Below are positions 47,149 to 56,008 of a DNA stretch of 64,000 nt, piece after piece. Source of the DNA: Cohnella laeviribosi DSM 21336 (lineage in GTDB: Bacteria > Bacillota > Bacilli > Paenibacillales > Paenibacillaceae). A program made the position numbers and the translations under genes. Where the stretch lies: positions 62,001-126,000 of the forward strand of contig NZ_KB899811.1 in assembly GCF_000378425.1 (NCBI RefSeq). Reading direction: 5' to 3'. How positions within the stretch are numbered: position 1 is the stretch's first letter; each line of letters begins with the position of its first letter. The notes under the pieces are model-generated. The model made no database searches and was not told where the DNA came from. It was given only the letters and a program-made list of their open reading frames with translations.

Positions 47149-47832
47149 ATGGCCATTGCCAGCATTTTGGTGATCGAGGACGATCCTTATATCAGCGATC
47201 TGATCGGCTTGTATTTAAGGCGGGAGGGCTTCCGCTTCGCGGTCGCGCACGACGGCGAAGACGGAATCGAACAATTCGCCGCGCAGCCGCCCGATCTGGT
47301 CATCTTGGACCTGATGCTGCCCCGGTGCGACGGTTGGAGCGTCTGCCGCCGCATTCGGGCGGTTCGCGATACGCCGATCATCATTTTGACGGGGAAAGGC
47401 GAGAGCTACGACAAGCTCAAAGGCTTCGAGCTCGGGGCGGACGACTATCTGGTCAAGCCGTTCGACCCGAAGGAGCTCATGGCTCGCATCAAGGCCGTTA
47501 TGCGGCGGACCAAGCCGGGCTTCGCCCGCGAGCCCGTCCGCCTGCCCGACCTGGTCATCGACCTGGACCGGTACGTCGTTCAATGCGGGGAGAACGAAAT
47601 GACGCTGCCCCCGAAGGAAATGGAACTGCTGCATGCGCTTGCGTCGATGCCCAACCGGGTGCTGACTCGCGAGCAGCTGATCGATCGGGTGTGGGGATTC
47701 GACTTTGAAGGGGATCCCCGGACCGTGGACGTTCATATCAAGCGCATCCGGGAGAAGATCGGAACGACGCCGCATTACCGCATTGAAACGATCCGCGGCG
47801 TCGGCTATAAATTCGAGGTGAGCGGAGCATGA
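47149..47832 (+). CDS. OmpR/PhoB-family response regulator
   Basis: Receiver domain (residues 1-120) with EDD near residue 10, phospho-acceptor D54 in VILDLMLPRCDGW, and K in YLVKPFDPKEL; C-terminal winged helix (about 130-225) with VWGFDFEGDPRTVDVHIKRI and the terminal RGVGYKFE. 227 aa. AGGAG before the ATG. 34 bases after the permease and overlapping the kinase gene (ATGA), so probably part of the efflux operon and its regulator. Confidence 0.95.
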   Translation: MAIASILVIEDDPYISDLIGLYLRREGFRFAVAHDGEDGIEQFAAQPPDLVILDLMLPRCDGWSVCRRIRAVRDTPIIILTGKGESYDKLKGFELGADDYLVKPFDPKELMARIKAVMRRTKPGFAREPVRLPDLVIDLDRYVVQCGENEMTLPPKEMELLHALASMPNRVLTREQLIDRVWGFDFEGDPRTVDVHIKRIREKIGTTPHYRIETIRGVGYKFEVSGA

Positions 47833-49277
47833 TCCGGTGGAACGGCATCACCGTCAAGCTGCTGCTCGCCTTTTTTGCGGTTTTGCTCATTTCTTTCAGC
47901 GCGACGTCCGCCGTCTCCTTCTGGTTCGTCCGCTCGGAGCTGCGCAGCGGCAACGCCCGTTTCGAGCGGGATCAGTTAAGCGTGATCGCCGCCCTCGTTC
48001 GCACCGCGTACAGGGAAAACTGGGACGACGCCGTTCTGCGCTCCGCACTCCAGGTGTCGATGGGGCCGCCGGGTCGCGCCATTTTCGTCGTGGACGGGTC
48101 GGGCAACGTGCTGCTCCGCGCGGGCCGAAAGGATTTGAGTCTTTTGCCTTCCGATCGGCAAGCGCTGCGGCTGGCGCTGGACAGCGGGGTTCAGACGCTC
48201 GATGGAGCGGTGTCCGAGGACGGCTCGCTCAGGTGGTCGGTGACGCCGATCAACGGGCCGGACGATCTGAAGGCAAAAGCCGTCGTCATCGTCTCCGGTC
48301 CCCGCCGCCAGGAGATCGGGATCTTTACCGGCCTGTTCCGCAATATTTTTATCTCGATGCTGGTGACGGCCGTCGTCATCGTGTTCGCCGTTTCGCGGGG
48401 CATGACGGCGCGCCTGCGCAACATGAGCGAGGCGGCCCGTCTCATCGCCAAAGGCAGGTTCGACGTTCGCTTAAAGGAACGGCCGCGGGACGAAATCGGG
48501 GAGCTGGCCGAATCGCTGAACCACATGTCGGCGGAGCTCGCCGGCCTCGACCGCATGCGCCGGGAATTTCTCGCCAACGTATCGCATGACCTTCGTTCTC
48601 CGCTCACGTCCATCGGCGGGTATGTGGAGGCGATGATCGACGGCGCGATTCCCGAGGAGAAGCGGGACGCTTATTTGGGCCTCATACGGGAACAGACGCA
48701 GCGGATGAACCGGCTCGTCAACGATTTGCTGGAAGTGGCGAGGATGGAAGCGGGGCAGGTGGTTTTGTCGAAAGTGCCGTACAATCTGACGGAATGGATT
48801 CGCAGGCTGCTGGCCGCGCTGCACCCGGATTTCGCCCGCCGCAAGCTGACCGTCGAGCTGACGGGAGAGGCCGAAGACGTATGGGTCTATGCCGACCCGG
48901 ACCGGATCGATCAGGTGCTGTCGAATCTGCTGCTGAACGCCATCCAGTTTTCGCCGGACGGACAAACCATCGAAGTCTCGGTCGAGCGGAAAGGAAAAGC
49001 AGCGGTCGTCAGCGTGCGCGATTACGGGGTCGGCATTCCGCCGGAAGACCTGGAGCGCATCTGGCATCGGTTCTACAAATCGGACAAGGCCCGCTCCGCC
49101 CGTTCGGGCAGCGGTCTGGGGCTGTCCATCGTCCGGAACGTGCTGGAGCAGCACGGCACGCGGGCGACGGTCGAAAGCCGGCCGGGCGCCGGCTCCCGCT
49201 TTTCGTTCGAACTGCCCGTTGTCGATCCCAAGCCGCCAGGCCGGACGCAAGTTTTGCGACTTCCGAAGCATAGTTGA
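47829..49277 (+). CDS. membrane sensor histidine kinase (HAMP, HisKA, HATPase)
   Basis: Two membrane segments (about residues 9-30 and 165-185) flank a ~130-residue extracytoplasmic sensor region. A HAMP domain (about 186-240) follows; the phospho-accepting H253 is in ANVSHDLRSPLTSI; the ATPase domain has NLLLNAIQFSPDG (N box), DYGVGIPPEDLERIW (G1) and SGSGLGLSIVRNV (G2). 482 aa. Cognate partner of the adjacent regulator; its signal is probably the compound or damage relieved by the efflux system. Confidence 0.94.
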   Translation: MIRWNGITVKLLLAFFAVLLISFSATSAVSFWFVRSELRSGNARFERDQLSVIAALVRTAYRENWDDAVLRSALQVSMGPPGRAIFVVDGSGNVLLRAGRKDLSLLPSDRQALRLALDSGVQTLDGAVSEDGSLRWSVTPINGPDDLKAKAVVIVSGPRRQEIGIFTGLFRNIFISMLVTAVVIVFAVSRGMTARLRNMSEAARLIAKGRFDVRLKERPRDEIGELAESLNHMSAELAGLDRMRREFLANVSHDLRSPLTSIGGYVEAMIDGAIPEEKRDAYLGLIREQTQRMNRLVNDLLEVARMEAGQVVLSKVPYNLTEWIRRLLAALHPDFARRKLTVELTGEAEDVWVYADPDRIDQVLSNLLLNAIQFSPDGQTIEVSVERKGKAAVVSVRDYGVGIPPEDLERIWHRFYKSDKARSARSGSGLGLSIVRNVLEQHGTRATVESRPGAGSRFSFELPVVDPKPPGRTQVLRLPKHS

Positions 49278-49303
49278 CGATTGCTGCCGAAAGGAGGCAT
49301 AAT
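49274..49303 (+). promoter_or_regulatory. probable sigma-A promoter of rel
   Basis: TTGACG (49274-49279), 18-base spacer, CATAAT (49298-49303). It overlaps an AAGGAGG (49291-49297) that could otherwise be read as a Shine-Dalgarno for an out-of-frame ATG at 49302. Confidence 0.55.
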
Positions 49304-49362
49304 GAAAGGAATACTTCATAGGATTTGGGCGGCGCCTGTCGTCTTACGGAAAGGAAATGGAC

Positions 49363-51552
49363 ATGGGCATGGAGCAACTGCTCGAAATCGCGTCCACATA
49401 CATGAAAGAACAGGATTTGCAGCGCATTCGAGAAGCGTACGAATTCGCCGAGCAAGCGCACAAGGGGCAAACGCGCAAGTCCGGCGAGCCGTACATTTTG
49501 CATCCGCTTGCGGTGGCCGAGATTCTGGCACGGATGCAGATGGACGTCGTGACCGTCATGGCCGCGCTGCTGCACGATGTCGTGGAGGATACGACCGTGA
49601 CGCTGGACGATGTAAGGCAAAAGTTCGGCGAAACGATCGCCGGCCTCGTCGACGGCCTCACCAAGCTGGAGAAGATCCAGTTCCGCTCCAAGGAAGAGCA
49701 GCAGAACGAGAACTACCGCAAAATGTTTGTCGCCATGGCCAACGACATCCGCGTCATCCTGATCAAGCTGGCCGACCGCCTGCACAACATGCGAACGCTT
49801 AAATACCAGTCCGAGGAAAGCCAGCGGCGCATCGCGCACGAGACGCTGGAAATCTATTGTCCGATTGCGCACCGGCTCGGCATCAGCGCTTTCAAGTGGG
49901 AAATGGAAGACATCGCCCTGCGGTACCTGAATCCCCAGCAGTATTACCGAATCGCCAACCTGATGAAGAAAAAGCGCACGGAACGCGAGCAATACATCGC
50001 CGATCTGATCGAACGCATTCGCGAAAAGCTGGACGAAATGGGCATCCAGGGCGATATTTCCGGCCGTCCGAAGCATATCTACAGCATTTACAAGAAGATG
50101 ACGACGCGCAACAAGCAGTTCAACGAAATCTACGATCTGCTTGCGATCCGCATTCTGGTCGACAACGTGAAGGATTGCTACGCGACGCTGGGCATCATCC
50201 ATACGTTGTGGAAGCCGATGCCGGGACGGTTCAAGGATTATATCGCCATGCCGAAGGCGAATATGTACCAGTCGCTGCACACGACCGTCGTCGGTCCGAC
50301 GGGCGAACCGACCGAGGTGCAAATCCGCACCTGGGAGATGCACCGCACGAGCGAGTACGGGATCGCGGCCCACTGGGCTTACAAGGAGGGCAAGGAGACC
50401 GGCGTCGTTCAAGGTTCGTTCGAGGACAAAATGAACTTTTTCCGTGAAATCATCGAGCTGCAGCAGGATACGCGCGACGCGGCCGAGTTCATGGAATCGC
50501 TCAAAATGGATTTTTTCACCGACCTCGTCTTCGTCTTCACGCCCAAAGGCGAGGTCTTCGAGCTGCCCGCGGGTTCCGTTCCGCTTGATTTCGCTTACCG
50601 GGTTCATACGGAAGTCGGCAACCGGACGATCGGGGCCAAGGTGAACGGAAGAATCGTCCCGCTCGATCACAAGCTCAAAACGGGCGACATCGTCGAAATT
50701 TTAACGTCCAAGCATTCCTACGGTCCGAGCCAGGACTGGATCAAAATCGCGCAGTCTTCTCATGCCCGAAGCAAAATCCGCCAATGGTTCAAGAAGGAAA
50801 AGCGCGAGGAGAACGTGCGCAAAGGCTGGGATTTGCTAGAGCGCGAACTGAAGCGCATCGGCCTGGAGCCGTCCGAATGGATGACGGACGACAAGCTGCT
50901 GGAGACGGCGCGCAAGTTCACGTTTAACGACATCGAGGACATGATGTCCGCGATCGGCTTTTCCGGCATCACCGCCGCGCAGGTCGTGACGAAGCTGACG
51001 GAGAAGCTGCGCAAGGAAGCCGAGGAAGCGAACCAAATCCAGCTTACGACGGAAGTCAAAGAAGTGAAGCCCCAGCAGACGGAACGGAAAGCCCGCCCGT
51101 CGAACGGGGTAACCGTCAAGGGCGTCGACAACCTGCTCGTCCGCTTTGCCCGGTGCTGCAGCCCGGTCCCGGGGGACGACATCGTCGGGTACATTACGCG
51201 CGGACGCGGGGTGTCGGTTCACCGGTCGGACTGTCCGAATTTGCCGAACGCGGCTGAAGGCGAGGAGGCGGCCCGCGTCATCGAGGTGGAGTGGGAGGAT
51301 GCGGTCGACGCGAACTACAGCGTGGAGATCGAGATTCTCGGCCACGACCGGCGCGGCCTGCTGAACGAAGTGCTGCAGGCGGTGTCGGAGAGCAAGACGA
51401 ATATCGCGGCCGTCTCCGGCCGTTCGGACCGGAACAAGGTGGCGATCATGCATTTGACCATCCTCATCCGCAACAAGGACCACCTGCAATCGGTCGTCGA
51501 GAAGATCAAGCGGGTGAAAGATATTTTCTCCGTGCAGCGGATGATGCAGTAG
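49363..51552 (+). CDS. relA: bifunctional (p)ppGpp synthetase/hydrolase Rel
   Basis: Stringent-response enzyme. HD hydrolase domain with H71-D72 in LLHDVVEDT; synthetase domain (about 235-345) with KPMPGRFKDYIAMPKANMYQ and SLHTTVVGP; TGS domain (about 395-455, VFVFTPKGEVFELPAG); zinc-finger-like and C-terminal ACT (about 655-729, GHDRRGLLNEVLQAVSESK). 729 aa. The ATG at 49363 lies seven bases after AAGGA; ATGs at 49357 and 49369 are alternatives. Long-form Rel, with both activities expected intact. Confidence 0.95.
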   Translation: MGMEQLLEIASTYMKEQDLQRIREAYEFAEQAHKGQTRKSGEPYILHPLAVAEILARMQMDVVTVMAALLHDVVEDTTVTLDDVRQKFGETIAGLVDGLTKLEKIQFRSKEEQQNENYRKMFVAMANDIRVILIKLADRLHNMRTLKYQSEESQRRIAHETLEIYCPIAHRLGISAFKWEMEDIALRYLNPQQYYRIANLMKKKRTEREQYIADLIERIREKLDEMGIQGDISGRPKHIYSIYKKMTTRNKQFNEIYDLLAIRILVDNVKDCYATLGIIHTLWKPMPGRFKDYIAMPKANMYQSLHTTVVGPTGEPTEVQIRTWEMHRTSEYGIAAHWAYKEGKETGVVQGSFEDKMNFFREIIELQQDTRDAAEFMESLKMDFFTDLVFVFTPKGEVFELPAGSVPLDFAYRVHTEVGNRTIGAKVNGRIVPLDHKLKTGDIVEILTSKHSYGPSQDWIKIAQSSHARSKIRQWFKKEKREENVRKGWDLLERELKRIGLEPSEWMTDDKLLETARKFTFNDIEDMMSAIGFSGITAAQVVTKLTEKLRKEAEEANQIQLTTEVKEVKPQQTERKARPSNGVTVKGVDNLLVRFARCCSPVPGDDIVGYITRGRGVSVHRSDCPNLPNAAEGEEAARVIEVEWEDAVDANYSVEIEILGHDRRGLLNEVLQAVSESKTNIAAVSGRSDRNKVAIMHLTILIRNKDHLQSVVEKIKRVKDIFSVQRMMQ

Positions 51553-51579
51553 AAGGGAAATCGGAGGTAGGCAAGCCAA

Positions 51580-52023
51580 GTGAGAGTAGTGCTGCAGCGC
51601 GTGGCGAATGCGAGCGTGCGCGTGAACGGTTCGGTCGTCGGCGAGATCGGGGCCGGGCTTTTGCTGCTTGTCGGCATCAAACAGGAGGATACGGAAGCGG
51701 ATCTGGCTTGGATGGCGGACAAGGTGGCGGGGCTCCGCATTTTCGAAGACGGCGAAGGGAAAATGAATCTGTCGTTAATGGACGTAGGCGGAGCCGTGCT
51801 GTCGGTGTCGCAGTTTACGCTGTACGGCGATTGCCGGAAGGGCAGGCGGCCGAACTTCATGGCGGCGGCCCGGCCGGAGAAGGCGTCGGAGCTGTACGAC
51901 CGGTTCAACGCCATGCTGCGGGAAAAAGGGATAACGGTCGCGACCGGCATTTTCGGCGCGATGATGGAAGTGTCGCTGGTCAACGACGGTCCGGTTACGC
52001 TCGTTTTGGACAGCCCCGCCTAG
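51580..52023 (+). CDS. dtd: D-aminoacyl-tRNA deacylase
   Basis: Removes D-amino acids (and glycine mischarged on tRNA-Ala) from tRNA. It starts [17 protein letters not shown]; the [17 protein letters not shown] motif and the Gly-Pro-containing [11 protein letters not shown] near the C-terminus form the active site. 147 aa. GTG start; GGAGG is 12 bases upstream. The rel-dtd order is widely conserved. Confidence 0.95.
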   Translation: MRVVLQRVANASVRVNGSVVGEIGAGLLLLVGIKQEDTEADLAWMADKVAGLRIFEDGEGKMNLSLMDVGGAVLSVSQFTLYGDCRKGRRPNFMAAARPEKASELYDRFNAMLREKGITVATGIFGAMMEVSLVNDGPVTLVLDSPA

Positions 52024-52120
52024 CCTTCGCCCTGCTTCTGCTGCCGTTTCCGGATTAGGCTAACTTCAAAATGGCAACACTACAAGTCGATCCTTGCATT
52101 CGGAAAGGAAGTCGACGTTG

Positions 52121-52294
52121 ATGAGGCAGTCCGGGAAAGCGGCGAAGCTGCAGAAGGTGATGAGAGAAGGGCGGCCGTCCGACCGCCGGGAAGCGCTGGC
52201 GCTTCAGGCGGACGCCGAGTTCGCGGACGACGGGCATGACGCCCGTTCGGGCGGAGGATACGGAAGGCGGCATCCCCCGCCAGGCAGAGGCTAA
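52121..52294 (+). CDS. possible small basic protein between dtd and hemZ
   Basis: 57-codon frame starting MRQSGKAAKLQKVMREG, charged and without hydrophobic segments, ending in an Arg/Gly/Pro-rich tail. A GGAAAGGA lies 11 bases before the ATG. No family recognised. The second half looks like ordinary GC-rich non-coding sequence, so only the first ~35 residues resemble a protein. It fills the 377-base gap between dtd and hemZ; the rest of the gap shows nothing. Confidence 0.35.
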   Translation: MRQSGKAAKLQKVMREGRPSDRREALALQADAEFADDGHDARSGGGYGRRHPPPGRG

Positions 52295-52400
52295 GAGGAG
52301 GAGCCGGCGGCAGAGCGCGGCGCAGCCGACTTTGCGTCCGCGGCAAGAGGGACTTGCCGCCGCGCGCGAGCGAAGAAAGAACGGAGGAGAAACGCCCGAT

Positions 52401-54050
52401 ATGCATATTCATCTAGCGGCGGCCGATGCCTCTTTGGAACGGCCGCTTTCTCATCTTGCAGCGCTTTTTTACGAGAATCCGGAAATCACGTTTTCGGCGG
52501 GCGGCCGGCCTGAGGCGGACGTGAACATCGGGCTGGAGATCGCGGAGGAAGGAGCCAGGGTGCGGGTTCGGGCGCTGCTTAAGGCGCGCGCCGCCGGAAT
52601 GGCGGCGGAGCGGCCGGAGGATTTGCCAGAGCAGGAGCCGCTGCGGGAGCGGCTTGCCGTGCACGAGAGCGAATTTCCCGCCGGCGCCGCGGACGAGGAG
52701 CGCCGCAAGCTGGTCAGGCAGACGGCGAGCCGGGCGCTTGTGGACGTGCTGCAGCGGGAGACGGGAATCGTCCAGCCGTGGGGGATTCTGACCGGCGTCC
52801 GCCCGACGAAGCTGATGCACGAGGGGATTCGCAGCGGGCGGCCGGCAGCGGAGGTGAGACGCTATCTGAAGGAGCATTATCTCGTCTCCGAAGAGAAGAT
52901 CGCCCTTATGGAGCGAATCGTCGGCCGCCAGCTGAAGGCGCTGCCGGATTTGTACGACCTGCGCCGGGAAGTGAGCGTCTACATCGGCATTCCTTTTTGC
53001 CCGACCAAATGCGCTTATTGTACGTTCCCCGCATACGACATCAACGGCCGCCAAGGCTCGGTCAACGGCTTTTTGCACGGGCTTCACCAGGAGATTCGCG
53101 TCATCGGCAAGTGGCTGCGAGACAACGGCGTTCCGGTGACGACGATCTATTTCGGAGGCGGCACGCCGACGAGCATCACGGCCGAAGAGATGGACGATTT
53201 GTACGCGGAGATGGCCGCTTCGTTCCCGGATTTGAGCCGGGTGCGCGAGATCACGGTGGAAGCGGGACGCCCGGATACGATTACGCCGGAGAAGCTGGCC
53301 GTGCTGAACAAGTGGAACATCGGCCGGATCAGCATCAATCCGCAATCGTACATTCAGGAGACGCTCGATCTCATCGGCAGACACCATTCGGTGGAGGAGA
53401 CGGTCGAGAAGTTCTGGCTTGCCCGCGAGCACGGCATGGACAACATCAACATGGATTTGATTATCGGCCTTCCGGGAGAAGGTCCGGACGAATTCAGGCA
53501 TACGCTCGCCGAAACGGAGAAGCTCCTGCCCGAATCGCTGACCGTCCATACGCTGTCCTTCAAGCGCGCCTCGGAAATGACGCGGCATCGCGGCGAAGCC
53601 AAGTACAAGGTGGCGACGCGCGGGGAGATCGGGGAGATGATGGACGAGGCGGTCCGCTGGACGGATGCCCACGGCTATGCGCCCTATTATTTGTACCGCC
53701 AGAAAAATATTCTCGGCAATCTCGAAAATGTCGGCTACTCGCTCCCGGGCAAGGAAAGCCTGTACAACATCCTTATCATCGAGGAGATGCAATCGATCAT
53801 CGGGCTCGGCTGCGGCGCGACCAGCAAATGGGTCGATCCGGTTACGGGAGCCATGACGAGACTGGCCAATCCGAAAGAGCCGAAGGCTTATATCGAAACC
53901 TACGAAAAATCGATCGAAGCCAAGCTCGAAGCGCTGGAGAAATGGAACGCCTCAAGGCTGAAGGCGGTTGCGGCGAAAGGGGCGCGTCTGTTTTCGGGGA
54001 AAGGCGAAGAAAACCCGCATAGCGAAGCTGTTGCGGACCGGCGGCGGTAA
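52401..54050 (+). CDS. hemZ: oxygen-independent coproporphyrinogen dehydrogenase-like radical SAM protein HemZ
   Basis: Radical SAM enzyme of the HemN/HemZ family. The 4Fe-4S motif is C200, C204 and C207 in CPTKCAYCTFPAYD; YFGGGTPTSITAEEM, RISINPQSYIQETLDLIGR and NINMDLIIGLPGEG are the SAM-barrel motifs. An N-terminal ~185-residue domain with TGVRPTKL is typical of HemZ. 549 aa. Many family members are not true coproporphyrinogen oxidases (some act as heme chaperones), so the reaction is uncertain. ATG preceded by GGAGGAG at eleven bases. Confidence 0.9.
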   Translation: MHIHLAAADASLERPLSHLAALFYENPEITFSAGGRPEADVNIGLEIAEEGARVRVRALLKARAAGMAAERPEDLPEQEPLRERLAVHESEFPAGAADEERRKLVRQTASRALVDVLQRETGIVQPWGILTGVRPTKLMHEGIRSGRPAAEVRRYLKEHYLVSEEKIALMERIVGRQLKALPDLYDLRREVSVYIGIPFCPTKCAYCTFPAYDINGRQGSVNGFLHGLHQEIRVIGKWLRDNGVPVTTIYFGGGTPTSITAEEMDDLYAEMAASFPDLSRVREITVEAGRPDTITPEKLAVLNKWNIGRISINPQSYIQETLDLIGRHHSVEETVEKFWLAREHGMDNINMDLIIGLPGEGPDEFRHTLAETEKLLPESLTVHTLSFKRASEMTRHRGEAKYKVATRGEIGEMMDEAVRWTDAHGYAPYYLYRQKNILGNLENVGYSLPGKESLYNILIIEEMQSIIGLGCGATSKWVDPVTGAMTRLANPKEPKAYIETYEKSIEAKLEALEKWNASRLKAVAAKGARLFSGKGEENPHSEAVADRRR

Positions 54051-54167
54051 CGGCGATAAACGCTTACTTTTTTGTAACCATACTGTAATCTCCTTTTTAC
54101 GTTTTCTTAAAATAAGATCTCTATTATCTAAGGTGACCCCCTTTTTTCAATATAGATTCAACCTGAA

Positions 54168-54197
54168 CCTGCCGGAATGCCGGCAGGTGATTTTTTT
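54168..54197 (+). terminator. Rho-independent terminator after hemZ
   Basis: CCTGCCGG-AATG-CCGGCAGG perfect stem (54168-54187), then TGA and seven T. Confidence 0.9.
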
Positions 54198-54276
54198 GCC
54201 GGGGCTTCGGGGCTGCAGGCGGCAGATCCGATCCCGTCCTAATCCCGACCCAATCCAGGCCCGGCCCGGTCCGATG

Positions 54277-54306
54277 TTGACTTTCCTCCCCATCTCGTAA
54301 TAAAAT
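54277..54306 (+). promoter_or_regulatory. sigma-A promoter of hisS-aspS
   Basis: TTGACT (54277-54282), 18-base spacer, TAAAAT (54301-54306), just upstream of the T-box leader. Confidence 0.7.
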
Positions 54307-54329
54307 GATTATCAACTGTATCCAGCCAT

Positions 54330-54640
54330 GATTCGATGACGGGAATAAGTACTCCGGCCCCACATCTCCAGAGAGGAAAGCCTCCGGCTGCAAGCTTTCC
54401 GTTGATGACCGGACGAACGACATCCCCGAGAACTTCACGCGAACGGTTTCCGCAGGAAGCGGAGGCGCCAGTAGCGTAGAGGCGTGCCGGGCGTTAACCG
54501 GATGAAGCGCGATCGCCGCGCGGCCGAAGCGACAAGGCCGAAGGGCGGCGGTCGAATGACGGGTGGCACCGCGGGAGCAAAGACGGCTCTCGTCCCTGAC
54601 ATGCATGAAGGCATGTTCGGGACGGGAGCTTTTTTGACGT
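54330..54640 (+). ncRNA. T-box leader of the hisS-aspS operon
   Basis: tRNA-sensing riboswitch. Stem I: CGGG (54340-54343) with CCCG (54425-54428), TCCGG (54353-54357) with CCGGA (54409-54413), an AGAGAGG bulge region (54370-54376), and distal GGAAAGC/GCTTTCC. The specifier loop reads GAAC-GAC-AT; GAC at 54419-54421 (Asp) is the best specifier. The T-box sequence GGGTGGCACCGCGG is at about 54560-54573. Terminator: GCTCTCGTCCC (from about 54586) with GGGACGGGAGC (54619-54629) then T. When uncharged tRNA is bound, the antiterminator should replace the terminator. Confidence 0.9.
54586..54635 (+). terminator. regulated terminator of the T-box leader
   Basis: GGCTCTCGTCCC and GGGACGGGAGC flank a loop with inner GCATG repeats, followed by six T; overlaps the T-box antiterminator sequence. 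Confidence 0.9.
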
Positions 54641-54721
54641 TTCGGCAAAAATGACCATTCGGCAAACCAGAACGAAGCGGAGCGACGCAGTTGTCGCAAA
54701 AACGAGGAAGGTGGCTTGACG

Positions 54722-56008
54722 ATGAAGTTTCAGAAACCGCCGGGCACGCAGGACGTGCTTCCCGGCAGCGCCGAATTATGGCAGTTCGTGGAGCAAACCG
54801 CCAGAGAGCTGTGCCGGCGATACCATTACCGCGAAATTCGCACGCCGATGTTCGAGGCGACGGAATTGTTCCAGCGCGGAGTCGGCGAGACGACGGACAT
54901 CGTCGAGAAGGAGATGTACACGTTCGAAGACCGCGGCGGCCGGAGCATGACGCTCCGGCCCGAAGGGACGGCGGGGGTCGTTCGGGCCTATGTGGAAAAC
55001 AAGCTGTACGGCGAGCCGGACATCGCAAAGCTTTACTACATCGGGCCGATGTTTCGTTACGAGCGGGCGCAAGCCGGCCGTTACCGCCAGTTCCATCAGT
55101 TCGGCGTGGAAGCGATCGGATCGGCCGATCCGGCCCTTGACGCCGAAGTCATCGCGCTGGGCTACAGCTTCTATAAGGCTGTCGGGCTCAAAGACGTCGC
55201 CGTCGAGATCAACTCGGTCGGCACGCCTCAGGTGCGCGCGGCTTTCCGGGAGAAGCTGCTCGGCTTCCTGGCTCCGATGAAGGAAAGCCTGTGCAAGGAC
55301 TGCCAGTCCCGCATGGAACGCAATCCGCTCCGCGTGCTCGACTGCAAGGTCGATCAGGCGAAGTTCGAGGGCGCGCCTTCGATTCTCGACAGCCTGGACG
55401 AGGAGTGCAGCGCCCACTTCGCCCGGGTAAGGGAATGTTTGGACGCGATGAAGATCCCGTACAGCATCAATCCCCGCCTCGTCCGCGGCCTCGATTATTA
55501 CACGCACACCGCGTTCGAGTACAAGGCGCAAGGCATCGGCTCCATCGACACCGTCGGCGGAGGCGGCCGGTACAACGGCCTTGTCGCCGACATCGGCGGG
55601 GAAGACCGTCCGGGCGTCGGCCTCGGGATCGGCCTCGAGCGCACGCTGCTGCTGCTGGAAAAGCAAGGCGCAGGTCCGGCCTTAGGCTCCGCCGTCGATG
55701 TGTACTTCATCGCGATGGGCGAGCGCGCGGAGCGGGAAGCGCCGGGCATCGTGCAGCGGCTTCGGGAAGCCGGACTTGCGGTGGAGCGGGATTACCAGGG
55801 CCGCAAGACGAAGGCGCAGTTCAAGGCGGCAGACCGCATCGGCGCCAGGTTCGCGGCCATTCTCGGGGACGAAGAGCTGGACAAGAGAGAGATTGCGCTC
55901 AAGGATCTGGCCAGCCAGGAGCAGCGGAACGTGCCGCTTGCGGGCTTGGCCGACAGCATTCGGAATTTGATTACAACGGAAAAGGGGATCGTAACCAATG
56001 ATGCTTAA
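54722..56008 (+). CDS. hisS: histidyl-tRNA synthetase
   Basis: Class II synthetase. [11 protein letters not shown] at the start, motif 2 [14 protein letters not shown] and [18 protein letters not shown], histidine-specific [13 protein letters not shown], and motif 3 [17 protein letters not shown]-terminal anticodon-binding domain (about 325-420). 428 aa. ATG at 54722 follows GAGGAAGG. Its end overlaps aspS by 11 bases. Confidence 0.97.
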   Translation: MKFQKPPGTQDVLPGSAELWQFVEQTARELCRRYHYREIRTPMFEATELFQRGVGETTDIVEKEMYTFEDRGGRSMTLRPEGTAGVVRAYVENKLYGEPDIAKLYYIGPMFRYERAQAGRYRQFHQFGVEAIGSADPALDAEVIALGYSFYKAVGLKDVAVEINSVGTPQVRAAFREKLLGFLAPMKESLCKDCQSRMERNPLRVLDCKVDQAKFEGAPSILDSLDEECSAHFARVRECLDAMKIPYSINPRLVRGLDYYTHTAFEYKAQGIGSIDTVGGGGRYNGLVADIGGEDRPGVGLGIGLERTLLLLEKQGAGPALGSAVDVYFIAMGERAEREAPGIVQRLREAGLAVERDYQGRKTKAQFKAADRIGARFAAILGDEELDKREIALKDLASQEQRNVPLAGLADSIRNLITTEKGIVTNDA

